Shown here: in pieces, positions 8,363 to 16,388 of the stretch
Position numbering within the stretch: position 1 is the stretch's first letter
Layout of the letters: each line of letters opens with the position of its first letter
Assembly (NCBI GenBank): GCA_963664655.2
Contig: OY761554.1
Span: forward strand, 1,550,001-1,614,000
From: Desulfospira sp963664655
GTDB taxonomy: Bacteria > Desulfobacterota > Desulfobacteria > Desulfobacterales > Desulfobacteraceae
DNA: 64,000 nucleotides
Direction of reading: 5' to 3'
Notes under the pieces: generated by a model
What the model saw: the letters and a program-made list of their open reading frames with translations, nothing else
What the model was told of the DNA's origin: nothing
Database searches by the model: none
Translations under genes and position numbers: made by a program

Positions 8363-8671
8363 TTATCCCATTTCGTTCATGATGGAGCCGATCATTTTTT
8401 CCGCTATCTGCTCTGCGTTAATATTGTATTGCCCAGCCTGGATCTGGTCTTTGATTTCCTGGAGCCGTTCTGTTCTTTCGTTGGGCTCAGTTTCCATTGC
8501 CTGGCTGATTTTTTGGAGATCACGGGTGGTTTCAGATAAATTGATACGGTCGGTTTTAACTTCAGCCGCATCGGGTTCAACAGCCGGTTTTTCAGCCTTG
8601 CTCTGGGTATTGGCAACCTGATTGGTATAGGTCTGAGTGATATAATCAGGGGTTGAATTTGATATTTGCAT
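8363..8671 (-). CDS. flgM: FlgM anti-sigma-28 factor
   Basis: FlgM binds the flagellar sigma factor FliA and holds late flagellar genes off until it is exported through the completed hook-basal body. The 102-residue protein has the usual disordered N-terminus and the conserved C-terminal helices: DRINLSETTRDLQKISQAM, then ERTERLQEIKDQIQAGQYNI and AEQIAEKMIGSIM. It starts MQISNSTPDY with AGGGAGGATA upstream, 14 bases after the stop of the preceding gene at 8686, so the two form an operon. A terminator follows directly. Confidence 0.9.
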   Translation of the reverse strand: MQISNSTPDYITQTYTNQVANTQSKAEKPAVEPDAAEVKTDRINLSETTRDLQKISQAMETEPNERTERLQEIKDQIQAGQYNINAEQIAEKMIGSIMNEMG

Positions 8672-8685
8672 AAGTATATCCTCCC

Positions 8686-9108
8686 TTAAGATTCCATATT
8701 GTTGTCGGCAACCTGCCGGGCCAGTTCCGTCATTCTCTTTAATACAAACTGGGAATCTTCAACGGAAAGGGTTTTGGTTACTTTGTTGTTGTCCTTATCA
8801 ACGGAAGTGTAGGTGAACTGGTTTTTGTCCTTGGTAAAATTAATCTTTTTGCCCAGTTCCTTTTCAATTTGATCCGTTATCTGCTCTTCGTTTTCTTCTC
8901 TGGGACCTTCAGTAACAATCCGGTCAACAATATTTGAGGCAACCTTATCAATAATGGCCTGACGCTTTCCCTCCGAGGAGATGGTGACACTGTCTGCAGA
9001 GGTGCTTTGATCAGCGCTGAGTCTGTTCCGGCTGAGCATCTTGCCCTGGCTTAACTGCCTGGAATAGACTTTCATGACATTCTGTATTTGATAAGAGGGT
9101 ATCTGCAT
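8686..9108 (-). CDS. DVU0524-like FlgM-associated protein
   Basis: This 140-residue protein begins MQIPSYQIQNVMKVYSRQLS, is polar and charged, and has a long helix-rich C-terminus with SVEDSQFVLKRMTELARQVA. It matches my memory of the family found next to flgM in sulfate reducers (DVU0524 type), whose function is not established. It is encoded directly upstream of flgM on the same strand with a 14-base gap, so a role in flagellar gene control or FlgM handling is a reasonable inference. AAGGAG precedes the ATG at 9108. Confidence 0.72.
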   Translation of the reverse strand: MQIPSYQIQNVMKVYSRQLSQGKMLSRNRLSADQSTSADSVTISSEGKRQAIIDKVASNIVDRIVTEGPREENEEQITDQIEKELGKKINFTKDKNQFTYTSVDKDNNKVTKTLSVEDSQFVLKRMTELARQVADNNMES

Positions 9109-9198
9109 TTAATTTTCTCCTTAAACACAATATCGGTAGGGGAAAATTAAAACTTTAGCGGTTTTTAATGTTTTTTTTGTGGATTTTTTTTGCATTCC

Positions 9199-10491
9199 TT
9201 AATCGTCGAAATCCCCTTCAGGTCCTTTGTCTGAGTTTATTTTTGCGGCTTTTTCAATGATTTTTTCTTTGGTCCACTCTTCTTTGACTTCGATCTGGGT
9301 TCCCTTGGCTCCGGGGGTATGGGATTTTGTCTTTAAAATTTCTTCAATGACAATATCGGCGGTATCCCGGGCATTAAATACGTCTGTCAGGAGGGTGTAA
9401 ACAAACTCCTCGACGTCTTTGGTCATCCGGTCCCTGATATCTTTGGGCTGAGCCAGCAGGCTGTTTTCAAAGGGAAGGTTGAGTTTTTTAAAGTTTCCGC
9501 CTTTCAAGCCATTGGCTTTGGCATAATCCAGCATTCTGGCCCAGATTTCTTTCGAGGCCCCTTTGGTATCCTCTTTAATAAAGTTTCCATCATCATCCTG
9601 AATGGCATTCCCATAATCGTTGACCTGTAGTCCCCAGGAAATCATCTGGAGGGCCGTGGCCACATTGGCCTTTGTGGTCCGGGTTTTGGAAGCAATTTCC
9701 CTGAGCCGGTCAGAGTTGTTGCCGGATGTGCCGTGCTGTGCCCCGGAAATATTGTAGGGGGAAAGGGCCTCATGGATCTGGGCGGTCAAGGCCACGTTAA
9801 TTCCGGCGTCGCTTTGTTCAATGCCGTGGGTGGTGCCGTTGTTCAGGGCAATCCAGTCCGGGAAAATGCCGTGGGCATTCAGGCCCCGGATCAGAAACAG
9901 GGCTTCCTGGTCCGTTGAGAGGCCAAGCTTGCCTTTAATTTCACCCACCTCTGTTTCAAGGCCGGCCCAGTCGGGAACATATGGGGTCAGTTCAAGGTTG
10001 GCCAGCAGGTTCTGATCGTCGGGCAGGTGCGAGGCATCAATGGCAATGGAGGTCATCCCGGCATCAAAAATGGATTGGATCTCGGTTTTGGCCGGTTCAA
10101 TGTCATCAGCGGACTTGATGCCGAAATGATCGGCATGAATGGCGACGGGAATGGTGATGTTCATCTCGTTCATGATGGCATCTGTGATTCTGGCGATGTT
10201 CCAGAAATTGACCGCGCAATAGGCGCCGGTGCCGCCCTCGGACCTTGCGATTTCAATAATAATGGCGGCATTGGCCCGCTGGGCGGCGGCCAGTGCCCCC
10301 CGAATGGCAAAAGAGTTTCGCCCGTTGGCGGCAATGGTCATGCAGTTCCCTTTTTTTAACATGGCCTGGTCAATGTATTTTCCACTGACAATCAGGGCTT
10401 TGGAGTTGGGAAACAGCTCTTTTACAGTGGGAGGTCTGCCAAAATCAAGGGCGTGTTGAAAGTTTTCTGAATATGTGGCGGTTGAAGTCAT
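9199..10491 (-). CDS. Class II fructose-bisphosphate aldolase-like protein
   Basis: The 430-residue protein has a TIM-barrel aldolase class II pattern: IPVAIHADHFG (metal His and catalytic Asp region), ALNNGTTHG and SGAQHGTSGNNSDRLREI (zinc/phosphate-binding region). It is longer than the classical 340-360-residue FBA and ends in a charged tail (GPEGDFDD), so the substrate may differ from fructose-1,6-bisphosphate. I start at the ATG at 10491 because AAAGGAGGATAGA precedes it; an upstream in-frame ATG would add an 18-residue unconserved leader. It is monocistronic, with about 320 bases to the divergent TetR gene. Confidence 0.78.
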   Translation of the reverse strand: MTSTATYSENFQHALDFGRPPTVKELFPNSKALIVSGKYIDQAMLKKGNCMTIAANGRNSFAIRGALAAAQRANAAIIIEIARSEGGTGAYCAVNFWNIARITDAIMNEMNITIPVAIHADHFGIKSADDIEPAKTEIQSIFDAGMTSIAIDASHLPDDQNLLANLELTPYVPDWAGLETEVGEIKGKLGLSTDQEALFLIRGLNAHGIFPDWIALNNGTTHGIEQSDAGINVALTAQIHEALSPYNISGAQHGTSGNNSDRLREIASKTRTTKANVATALQMISWGLQVNDYGNAIQDDDGNFIKEDTKGASKEIWARMLDYAKANGLKGGNFKKLNLPFENSLLAQPKDIRDRMTKDVEEFVYTLLTDVFNARDTADIVIEEILKTKSHTPGAKGTQIEVKEEWTKEKIIEKAAKINSDKGPEGDFDD

Positions 10492-10715
10492 TCTATCCTC
10501 CTTTCGATTTGTATGTTTGGGTTGATTCGGTATGTTTCTTTGCATGAAATCCGCTTGAAATCAAGGAGAATCCATTTATGAATATATATTCATGTTGTCT
10601 TTTGGCGGCAAAACTTAAAAATTAATTTGCCTGCCGTTCGGTGTGTTTATTTTAAGTGCCTAAAAATATTGTGTTATTGATAATAAACAAGGGTGTTGTT
10701 AGAGGTATATTGGAC

Positions 10716-10745
10716 TTGACAACTGTAAAAAAATTCTGATAGATA
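10716..10745 (+). promoter_or_regulatory. Sigma-70-type promoter of the TetR gene
   Basis: TTGACA at 10716-10721 is followed after 18 bases by TAGATA at 10740-10745. The -10 element overlaps the palindromic operator at 10742-10769, as expected for repression. Confidence 0.6.
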
Positions 10746-10769
10746 ATGAATGATTATTCATTCATTATC
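10742..10769. promoter_or_regulatory. TetR-type operator palindrome
   Basis: GATAATGAATGA, a TTAT spacer and TCATTCATTATC form a perfect 12-bp inverted repeat just upstream of the TetR gene and overlapping its -10 box. Auto-repression is the likely use. The GATAAT/ATTATC ends also resemble a Fur box, which is the alternative. Confidence 0.65.
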
Positions 10770-10816
10770 GCAGGGCGACCGAACCTAAGGTTTGGGCCAG
10801 GAAAGGTTATAGGAGA

Positions 10817-11413
10817 TTGCAGAAAAATAAAACAGAAAAATATCATAAAATCCTGAACAGTGCCGGCAGCGTGTTCGCGGAATTCGGCTTTCACAAGGCA
10901 ACCATATCCCAGATTGCCAGCAGGGCCGGCGTCGCCGACGGGACCTTGTACCTGTACTTTAAAAATAAGGATGACATCTTATATCAGTTCATCAGTTTTA
11001 AGACAAAAATTGTTTTCCAAAAGATGAATGAGGCCGTTAAATCGGGCCGGAATGCAGAGGACAAGTTGCGGAATCTGATTCGGTGTCATCTTCAGGAGTT
11101 CCAGAACGACAAGAACATGGCCATTATTTTTCAGTCTGAAGTCCGGTATCTGCGGGACATTGAATCCCAGATCAAGCATATTTCAAAGATGTATCTGGAT
11201 TTGTTATCCGATATTATTGAGCTTGGCCAGATTGAAGGAACCATGCGCCAGGATCTTTTCGTGGGCCTGGTAAAACGGTTTATTCTCGGGGCTGTTGAAG
11301 GGGTGATCAATACCTGGGTCACGGCAGAAGGCCGGTATGACCTGCTGGCCATGGCGGATCCCCTGGTAGATCTTTACATGAACGGGGTCCGGGGCAGAAT
11401 AAACAGCAATTAG
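10817..11413 (+). CDS. TetR/AcrR family regulator (fatty-acid type)
   Basis: The 198-residue protein has the TetR helix-turn-helix at its N-terminus (FAEFGFHKATISQIASRAGVADGTLYLYFKNKDD) followed by an all-helical ligand domain with RCHLQEFQNDKNMAIIFQSEVRYLR. The overall pattern resembles FadR/PsrA-like TetR proteins that sense acyl-CoA. The start is TTG at 10817. AGGAG immediately before it is too close, so AGGAAAGG about 10 bases upstream may serve; no ATG or GTG exists between the in-frame stop at 10751 and this point. It precedes the EMO-etfBA operon and its own operator lies upstream, so it probably controls these genes. Confidence 0.85.
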   Translation: MQKNKTEKYHKILNSAGSVFAEFGFHKATISQIASRAGVADGTLYLYFKNKDDILYQFISFKTKIVFQKMNEAVKSGRNAEDKLRNLIRCHLQEFQNDKNMAIIFQSEVRYLRDIESQIKHISKMYLDLLSDIIELGQIEGTMRQDLFVGLVKRFILGAVEGVINTWVTAEGRYDLLAMADPLVDLYMNGVRGRINSN

Positions 11414-11555
11414 TATATAAATCCAACAATAATATATGAATTGGGTAAATTCGATGAATTTGGCTTTTCCCTTGACTGAAACCATCATGTTTATTAAAGC
11501 AATTTGAACTCGAGGTCATTAACTCTTAGGCAAAATCATTTTGGAGGTGTAACGC

Positions 11556-13622
11556 ATGGAAGCAATCATTGGTCCGGCAAGTTTTAAATTGTTCGGTTTT
11601 TTCCCAACTATTATTCTGTCTGTAATTATTCCCATTGTCGGGGTGGGGTATTTCGCCTATATCATGGCAAGACGGATCGCCCCCCTGGTCAGGGCCGCAC
11701 CGGACAACCGGTTTGATCATATCGGCCTGCGCATTAAAAATTTAATTGTGATCTGGCTGGGTCAGATCCGGCAGCCCAGGTATATGCTGGCCGGTGTTCT
11801 GCATATTGTGATCTTTGCCGGTTTTTTAATTTTGTCCATCCGGTCCACCTCCCTGGTGATCATCGGTATGTCCGACGGATTTGTGCTGCCCGGTTTTGGC
11901 GGCGGGCTCGGGGCGGTGTATAACTTTATTAAGGATTATGCAGCCACCTTTGTTCTGGCCGCCTGTATTATCGCTGCCATCCGCAGGGGATACTATAAAC
12001 CAGAACGGTATGCCGTACCGGCCAAATACGGAAAAGATCACACGGCCGAGGCCGTATTTGTTTTAGGGATTATTTCCACCCTGATGCTGTCAGAGAGTCT
12101 TTTTGAGGCATCTGAAATCGCCTATGCCGCCACCATAGATGCCGGACACACCCACTTTCTGGCCCCGCTGTCTCTGGTATGGATTTTCAGCAAAATACTT
12201 AAGATGTTTACCCCTGAATCTCTCCAGGGGATTCACATTGTCATGTATTATGTCCATGACCTGGCTTTCTTCTTTTTCTTATGCTTTTTGCCCATGGGCA
12301 AGCATTTTCATGTTATCACATCAATTTTTAACGTCTTTTTCATGCGGGTCAAAAAAGGGAATATCAAACCGGTCCGCCACGGCGTCAAAGACGAAGACCT
12401 GGACAGCCTGGAATCCTTTGGGGTTAAAAAACTGGAAGATTTCACCTGGAAGCATATGCTGGACTTTTACTCCTGCGCCGACTGCGGCCGGTGTTCGGAC
12501 CAGTGTCCGGCCAATGCTGTGGGCAGGCCCCTGTCCCCCCGGTTTATCAGCATTAAGGCCAGGGACCTGATCTTTAAAAATTATCCCCTGTCCGGAGAGA
12601 TTTATAAAAGCAAGCTGCTGGTGGCGGATATTTATACCGAGGATGAAATCTGGTCCTGCACCACCTGTGGTGCCTGTGAACAGGAATGCCCCCTGGGGAT
12701 TGAATACATCGACAAGATCGTGGACATGAGACGGGGCATGGTGGATGAAGGCATGGTGCCCCAGTCCCTGCAAAAGCCGCTCAAGGCCCTTGAAAAACGC
12801 GGCAATCCCTATGGAAAGATGGAAAAGAAACGGGCCGAGTGGGCGGCGGACAAGGAGTTTGCGGCGGCCCATACCGTAAAAGACCTGGGTGTGGACAAGG
12901 CCGATACCCTTTATTTTGTTGACAGTATCTCTTCATATGATGATAACATCCAGGATATTGCCAGAAAGACCGCCATTATCCTGGAAAAAGCCGGTGTGGA
13001 TTTCGGTATCCTGGGCAAGGACGAAAAGGATGCCGGTAATGAAGTTGTCCGGTTTGGTGAGGAAATGCTGTTCCAGGACCTCAAGGCACAGAATACGGAA
13101 GCCATCCTGGAATCCGGGGTCACCCGCATTGTCACAGCGGATCCCCATGCTTACAATGCCCTGAAAAATGATTACAAGGGACTTCCCCCGGTCCGCCACA
13201 TCAGCCAGGTGGTGGCCGAAAAAATTACCCAGGGGCGCTTGACCCTTAAACCCTGTATTGACAGGGATAAGGTCTACGTTTACCATGATCCCTGCTATCT
13301 GGGGCGCCACAACGGGGTTTATGAAGACCCGAGAGCCGCTCTGGACGCCATTGAGGGCTTAACCCGGGTGGAGCTGGAGAAGAGCCGGGACCGGTCTTTC
13401 TGCTGCGGCGGCGGCGGGCTCATGCTGTTTTATGAACCTGAAGAAGAGACCCGCATGGGGGTTTTGAGGGTGAATATGGCGGCCGAAGCCGGTGCCAATG
13501 TCATTGTCACGGCCTGTCCTTTCTGCCTGGTCAATATCCAGGACGCCATCAAAGTGGCCGGCAAGGAAGGGGAGATGGAGGCAATGGATTTTACGCAACT
13601 GATTGCACAACACATAGCTTAA
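11556..13622 (+). CDS. ETF:menaquinone oxidoreductase-like membrane Fe-S protein (EMO)
   Basis: The 688-residue protein has an N-terminal membrane part of about six helices (NarI/cytochrome-b-like, residues 1-260). Next come two CxxCxxCxxxCP ferredoxin motifs (CADCGRCSDQCP near 306, CTTCGACEQECP near 367) and an HdrD/GlpC-like C-terminus. The last CCG motif is intact (HDPCYLG, CCGGGG, ACPFC). The preceding CCG domain has lost its cysteines (YFVDSISS, DAGNE, TADPHAYN where family members have Cys). Such proteins, formerly DUF224, pass electrons from reduced ETF to menaquinone during acyl-CoA oxidation. etfB and etfA follow 60 bases downstream, which supports this assignment strongly. Confidence 0.87.
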   Translation: MEAIIGPASFKLFGFFPTIILSVIIPIVGVGYFAYIMARRIAPLVRAAPDNRFDHIGLRIKNLIVIWLGQIRQPRYMLAGVLHIVIFAGFLILSIRSTSLVIIGMSDGFVLPGFGGGLGAVYNFIKDYAATFVLAACIIAAIRRGYYKPERYAVPAKYGKDHTAEAVFVLGIISTLMLSESLFEASEIAYAATIDAGHTHFLAPLSLVWIFSKILKMFTPESLQGIHIVMYYVHDLAFFFFLCFLPMGKHFHVITSIFNVFFMRVKKGNIKPVRHGVKDEDLDSLESFGVKKLEDFTWKHMLDFYSCADCGRCSDQCPANAVGRPLSPRFISIKARDLIFKNYPLSGEIYKSKLLVADIYTEDEIWSCTTCGACEQECPLGIEYIDKIVDMRRGMVDEGMVPQSLQKPLKALEKRGNPYGKMEKKRAEWAADKEFAAAHTVKDLGVDKADTLYFVDSISSYDDNIQDIARKTAIILEKAGVDFGILGKDEKDAGNEVVRFGEEMLFQDLKAQNTEAILESGVTRIVTADPHAYNALKNDYKGLPPVRHISQVVAEKITQGRLTLKPCIDRDKVYVYHDPCYLGRHNGVYEDPRAALDAIEGLTRVELEKSRDRSFCCGGGGLMLFYEPEEETRMGVLRVNMAAEAGANVIVTACPFCLVNIQDAIKVAGKEGEMEAMDFTQLIAQHIA

Positions 13623-13682
13623 TATGTTAAAACGGAACAGTATAATTTTCTTAACTGAGCCGTAAAATTAAAGGAGGCAATA

Positions 13683-14471
13683 ATGGAGATTTTGGTATGC
13701 GTCAAACGGGTTCCGGATACTGCTGAAAACGAATTTGAGCTGAATTCGGCCGGCAACGACCTGGACCGGGATGACCTGGTTTACTCGGTTAATGAGTGGG
13801 ACAACTATGCGGTTGAAGAAGCCATCCAGATGGTGGATGACAAGGGCGGCAGCGTTACCGTGGTCACCGTGGGTGATGATGAATCCGAAGAAGTCCTGCG
13901 CCGGGAAATGGCCATGGGTGCCAACAACGGTGTGCTTCTCACGGATGATGCATTTAAAGGCTCTGACGGCAAGGGCATTGCCGCCATTCTTAAAGCAGAG
14001 ATTGAAAAGGGATCTTATGACCTGATCATGACCGGTGCCCAGGCCGATGAAGGGGCAGGACAGGTGGGTGGTATGCTGGCAGCCATGCTGGATCTTCCCT
14101 ATGCATCCCTGGTCAACAAAATTGAGGTTGTGGACGACAAGACCATTAAAGTGGGCCGTGAGATTGAAGGCGGAAACCAGGAAATGAATGAAATGAGCCT
14201 GCCCGCGGTTCTGTCCATCCAGACTGGCATCAATGAGCCCCGTTATGTCGGGATCCGCGGTATCCGGAAAGTGGCCCAGGTCGAAATTCCGGAAAAATCA
14301 GCCGGTGATCTTGGTATTGATGCGGGCAGCGTAGGGACTGCCGGTGCCAAAACCAAGCGTGTGGATTATTTTGTACCGGATCTCGGGGAAGGGGCTGAAA
14401 TGCTGGAAGGCTCCACAGAAGAGATCATTGAAAAGCTTATTGAAAAGCTCAAAGCCAAAGGAGGACTCTAA
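13683..14471 (+). CDS. etfB: Electron transfer flavoprotein beta subunit
   Basis: EtfB and EtfA form the soluble FAD/AMP-containing carrier that takes electrons from acyl-CoA dehydrogenases. The 262-residue protein begins MEILVCVKRVPDTAENEFEL and has the ETF-beta features: NEWDNYAVEEAIQ, the GAQADEGAGQVGGMLAAMLDLPY signature and a C-terminal arm. AAAGGAGG precedes the ATG. It lies 60 bases after EMO and 2 bases before etfA, in one operon. The tail SAGDLGIDAGSVGTAG is typical of ETFs coupled to quinone reductases rather than to bifurcating partners, although this cannot be proven from sequence by eye. Confidence 0.93.
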   Translation: MEILVCVKRVPDTAENEFELNSAGNDLDRDDLVYSVNEWDNYAVEEAIQMVDDKGGSVTVVTVGDDESEEVLRREMAMGANNGVLLTDDAFKGSDGKGIAAILKAEIEKGSYDLIMTGAQADEGAGQVGGMLAAMLDLPYASLVNKIEVVDDKTIKVGREIEGGNQEMNEMSLPAVLSIQTGINEPRYVGIRGIRKVAQVEIPEKSAGDLGIDAGSVGTAGAKTKRVDYFVPDLGEGAEMLEGSTEEIIEKLIEKLKAKGGL

Positions 14472-14473
14472 TC

Positions 14474-15439
14474 ATGACACAGATCTATGCATATATTCCA
14501 TTTAAAAACGGGGTTGCAGAGGATGTGGCCCTGGAGTTCCCGGCGGCGGCAAAGAAAATTGATGACGGTGCTGCCGTCACGGCCGTGGTGACCGGTTCCG
14601 GCGCTGACCTGGACAAGGTGGCCCAGGACATGACCAAAACCTATGCCAATGTGATTAAAATTGATAATGCCGAACTGGCCTATCCCAACGGTGAAATCGT
14701 CCGCAAAGCCCTGCTTAATGTCCTTGAGGCCGATTCGATTGTTCTGGTCGCCCATGACACCCTGGGCATGGACGTGGCCCCGGGCCTGTCCGTTAAAATG
14801 GATTCCGCCTATGCTGCGGACATCGTTGATTTTGAAGGCATGGACGGTTCTGTTATTAAAGCGGTCCGCCAGGAACTCGGCGGTGCCGTATCCACCCATG
14901 TCACGGTGGATGCGTCTGCCGGCGCCGTCATGACCATCCGTCCGGGCGCTTTTGCACCGGTTGAGGGTGCTGCCGGCGGGTCCGTTACGGACAAATCCGC
15001 CGATGCCGGAGATCTTTCCGCTAACCGGAAGTTCCTTGAGATTGTGGAAGCCGAGGTGGGTGATGTGGATATCACCAAATCCGATGTCCTGGTCTCCATT
15101 GGCCGGGGCATTGAAGATGAAGACAATATTGAGATCGCTCAGGAACTGGCCGATGCCATGAAAGCGGTGGTATCCTGCTCAAGGCCTATCGTTGATGCCA
15201 AATGGCTTGAAAAATCACGCCAGGTCGGCACTTCCGGCCAGACCGTTAAACCCAAGGTTTACATGGCCATGGGCATTTCCGGTTCTTTCCAGCACATGGG
15301 CGGCATCAAGGGAAATCCCTTTATCGTTGCCGTCAACAAGAACCCCAAAGCCCCGATCTTCCAGGTGGCCGATGTGGGCATCGAAGCCGACATCCTTGAG
15401 TTCATGCCGGAACTGACCGAAGCCATCGGCGATCTTTAA
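14474..15439 (+). CDS. etfA: Electron transfer flavoprotein alpha subunit
   Basis: The 321-residue protein has the N-terminal alpha/beta domain and the C-terminal FAD-binding domain with SGQTVKPKVYMAMGISGSFQHMGGIKG and a NKNPKAPIFQVADVGIEAD segment (about residues 250-305). Together these identify EtfA. The usual ISGAIQH-like motif reads ISGSFQH. It directly follows etfB and is terminated by a strong hairpin at 15471. The partner membrane oxidoreductase is encoded at the start of the operon. Confidence 0.93.
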   Translation: MTQIYAYIPFKNGVAEDVALEFPAAAKKIDDGAAVTAVVTGSGADLDKVAQDMTKTYANVIKIDNAELAYPNGEIVRKALLNVLEADSIVLVAHDTLGMDVAPGLSVKMDSAYAADIVDFEGMDGSVIKAVRQELGGAVSTHVTVDASAGAVMTIRPGAFAPVEGAAGGSVTDKSADAGDLSANRKFLEIVEAEVGDVDITKSDVLVSIGRGIEDEDNIEIAQELADAMKAVVSCSRPIVDAKWLEKSRQVGTSGQTVKPKVYMAMGISGSFQHMGGIKGNPFIVAVNKNPKAPIFQVADVGIEADILEFMPELTEAIGDL

Positions 15440-15470
15440 GCTTTAAGTTTTTTGATCAGCCCATATTGAA

Positions 15471-15505
15471 GGGCCCTGGGGTTTTTCCCAGGGCCCTTTT
15501 TATTT
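15471..15505. terminator. Terminator of the EMO-etfBA operon
   Basis: GGGCCCTGGG pairs with CCCAGGGCCC around a GTTTTT loop and is followed by TTTTTATTT. The stop codon of the convergent gene at 15500 lies within the T-tract. Confidence 0.9.
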
Positions 15506-15973
15506 GTTTAAAAGGCAATCGGCAATGACAGCCCCAAGGATAATGACCACCTGAATGCTGCAAATATGGACATGGGTTGTGAACAGACGGATACTGCCGT
15601 TTAAGCGGGCATCAAGAAGGCTGTCTGATTTTTTTTGGGGCGTTCTGCCCGAAGGTTTCTGCTCCGTTTCACCCAACCCCGTATCAATGCTGTTGGTTTG
15701 CCCTAGAAACCAGTTTAGCAAAGTGATATCAAATTCAACCCGGATGGCGTATACCATTTCAAGGATACCGGACAGGACAATGACTGAAAGGCAGCAAAGT
15801 CTGTATAAATTCAGAAGCGATGAGGAAAAAACAAGGCCCATCAGGATGATCGCCGCTCCAAAGGTCAGGGCCATGGAAAAAAAATGGGGTTTTTTAAACT
15901 GTTTGATAAAGGCGATACAAGAGGTGACCGCTTCCCTGTCATTTTCTGTAAAAATTTGACTGGTCTGTTCCAT
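15500..15973 (-). CDS. Hypothetical small membrane protein
   Basis: The 157-residue protein has three hydrophobic stretches: FSMALTFGAAIILMGLVF, YRLCCLSVIVLSGILEMVY and a C-terminal VVIILGAVIADCLL. A polar loop rich in Ser/Lys/Gln lies between them. I recognise no family. It has no same-strand neighbours close by, converges with etfA, and its stop lies in the etf terminator. Coding status rests on the intact frame and helix spacing only. Confidence 0.45.
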   Translation of the reverse strand: MEQTSQIFTENDREAVTSCIAFIKQFKKPHFFSMALTFGAAIILMGLVFSSSLLNLYRLCCLSVIVLSGILEMVYAIRVEFDITLLNWFLGQTNSIDTGLGETEQKPSGRTPQKKSDSLLDARLNGSIRLFTTHVHICSIQVVIILGAVIADCLLNK

Positions 15974-16388
15974 TATGCAACCCCTAATGTTTTGAATCTG
16001 TTTAAGATTTTAGCTTTAAAGCACGAGGATGGTTTGGTTTCCTGCCGCGACATTCTGGCAATCCTCCCCAAGAAAAGAACCAGTGACCATATGAAAATCG
16101 TAACTATTCAGCCAAAGCTGAAAAATAAGCAAAGACCAGGCAACATCACAGAAGTCGCCGCAAATAACAACCGGCTTTCGCCGCTCCCCCTGTCCGGCTG
16201 ATGGATGCCCTATGGACGAAAAAATGCCTGAAATTCAGGGGTAATCCTGCAAAGGGTCACGGATTCCCGTTTCGCAATTTTAAAGACGACAATAATAATG
16301 GGTGTGTTGATTTACAGTTTCTGATACTTTATCACGATTTTGGCGCAAAGCGCAAACCCTTTTGTTCTGGGTTCAGGGTAAATTTGTT
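15974..16388. other. Gene-poor gap between membrane protein and transposase
   Basis: About 415 bases with only short, unconserved frames (largest about 100 codons, composition unlike neighbouring genes). No tRNA-like fold or repeat was recognised. It may hold the right end of the insertion sequence, but terminal inverted repeats could not be defined. Confidence 0.5.

Noticed and set aside
11414..11555. Sigma-54 promoter before the EMO gene (TGGCTTTTCCCTTGAC)
   Set aside because: The GG and the expected GC are 10 bases apart, but the -12 element reads GA, so the essential GC is missing.
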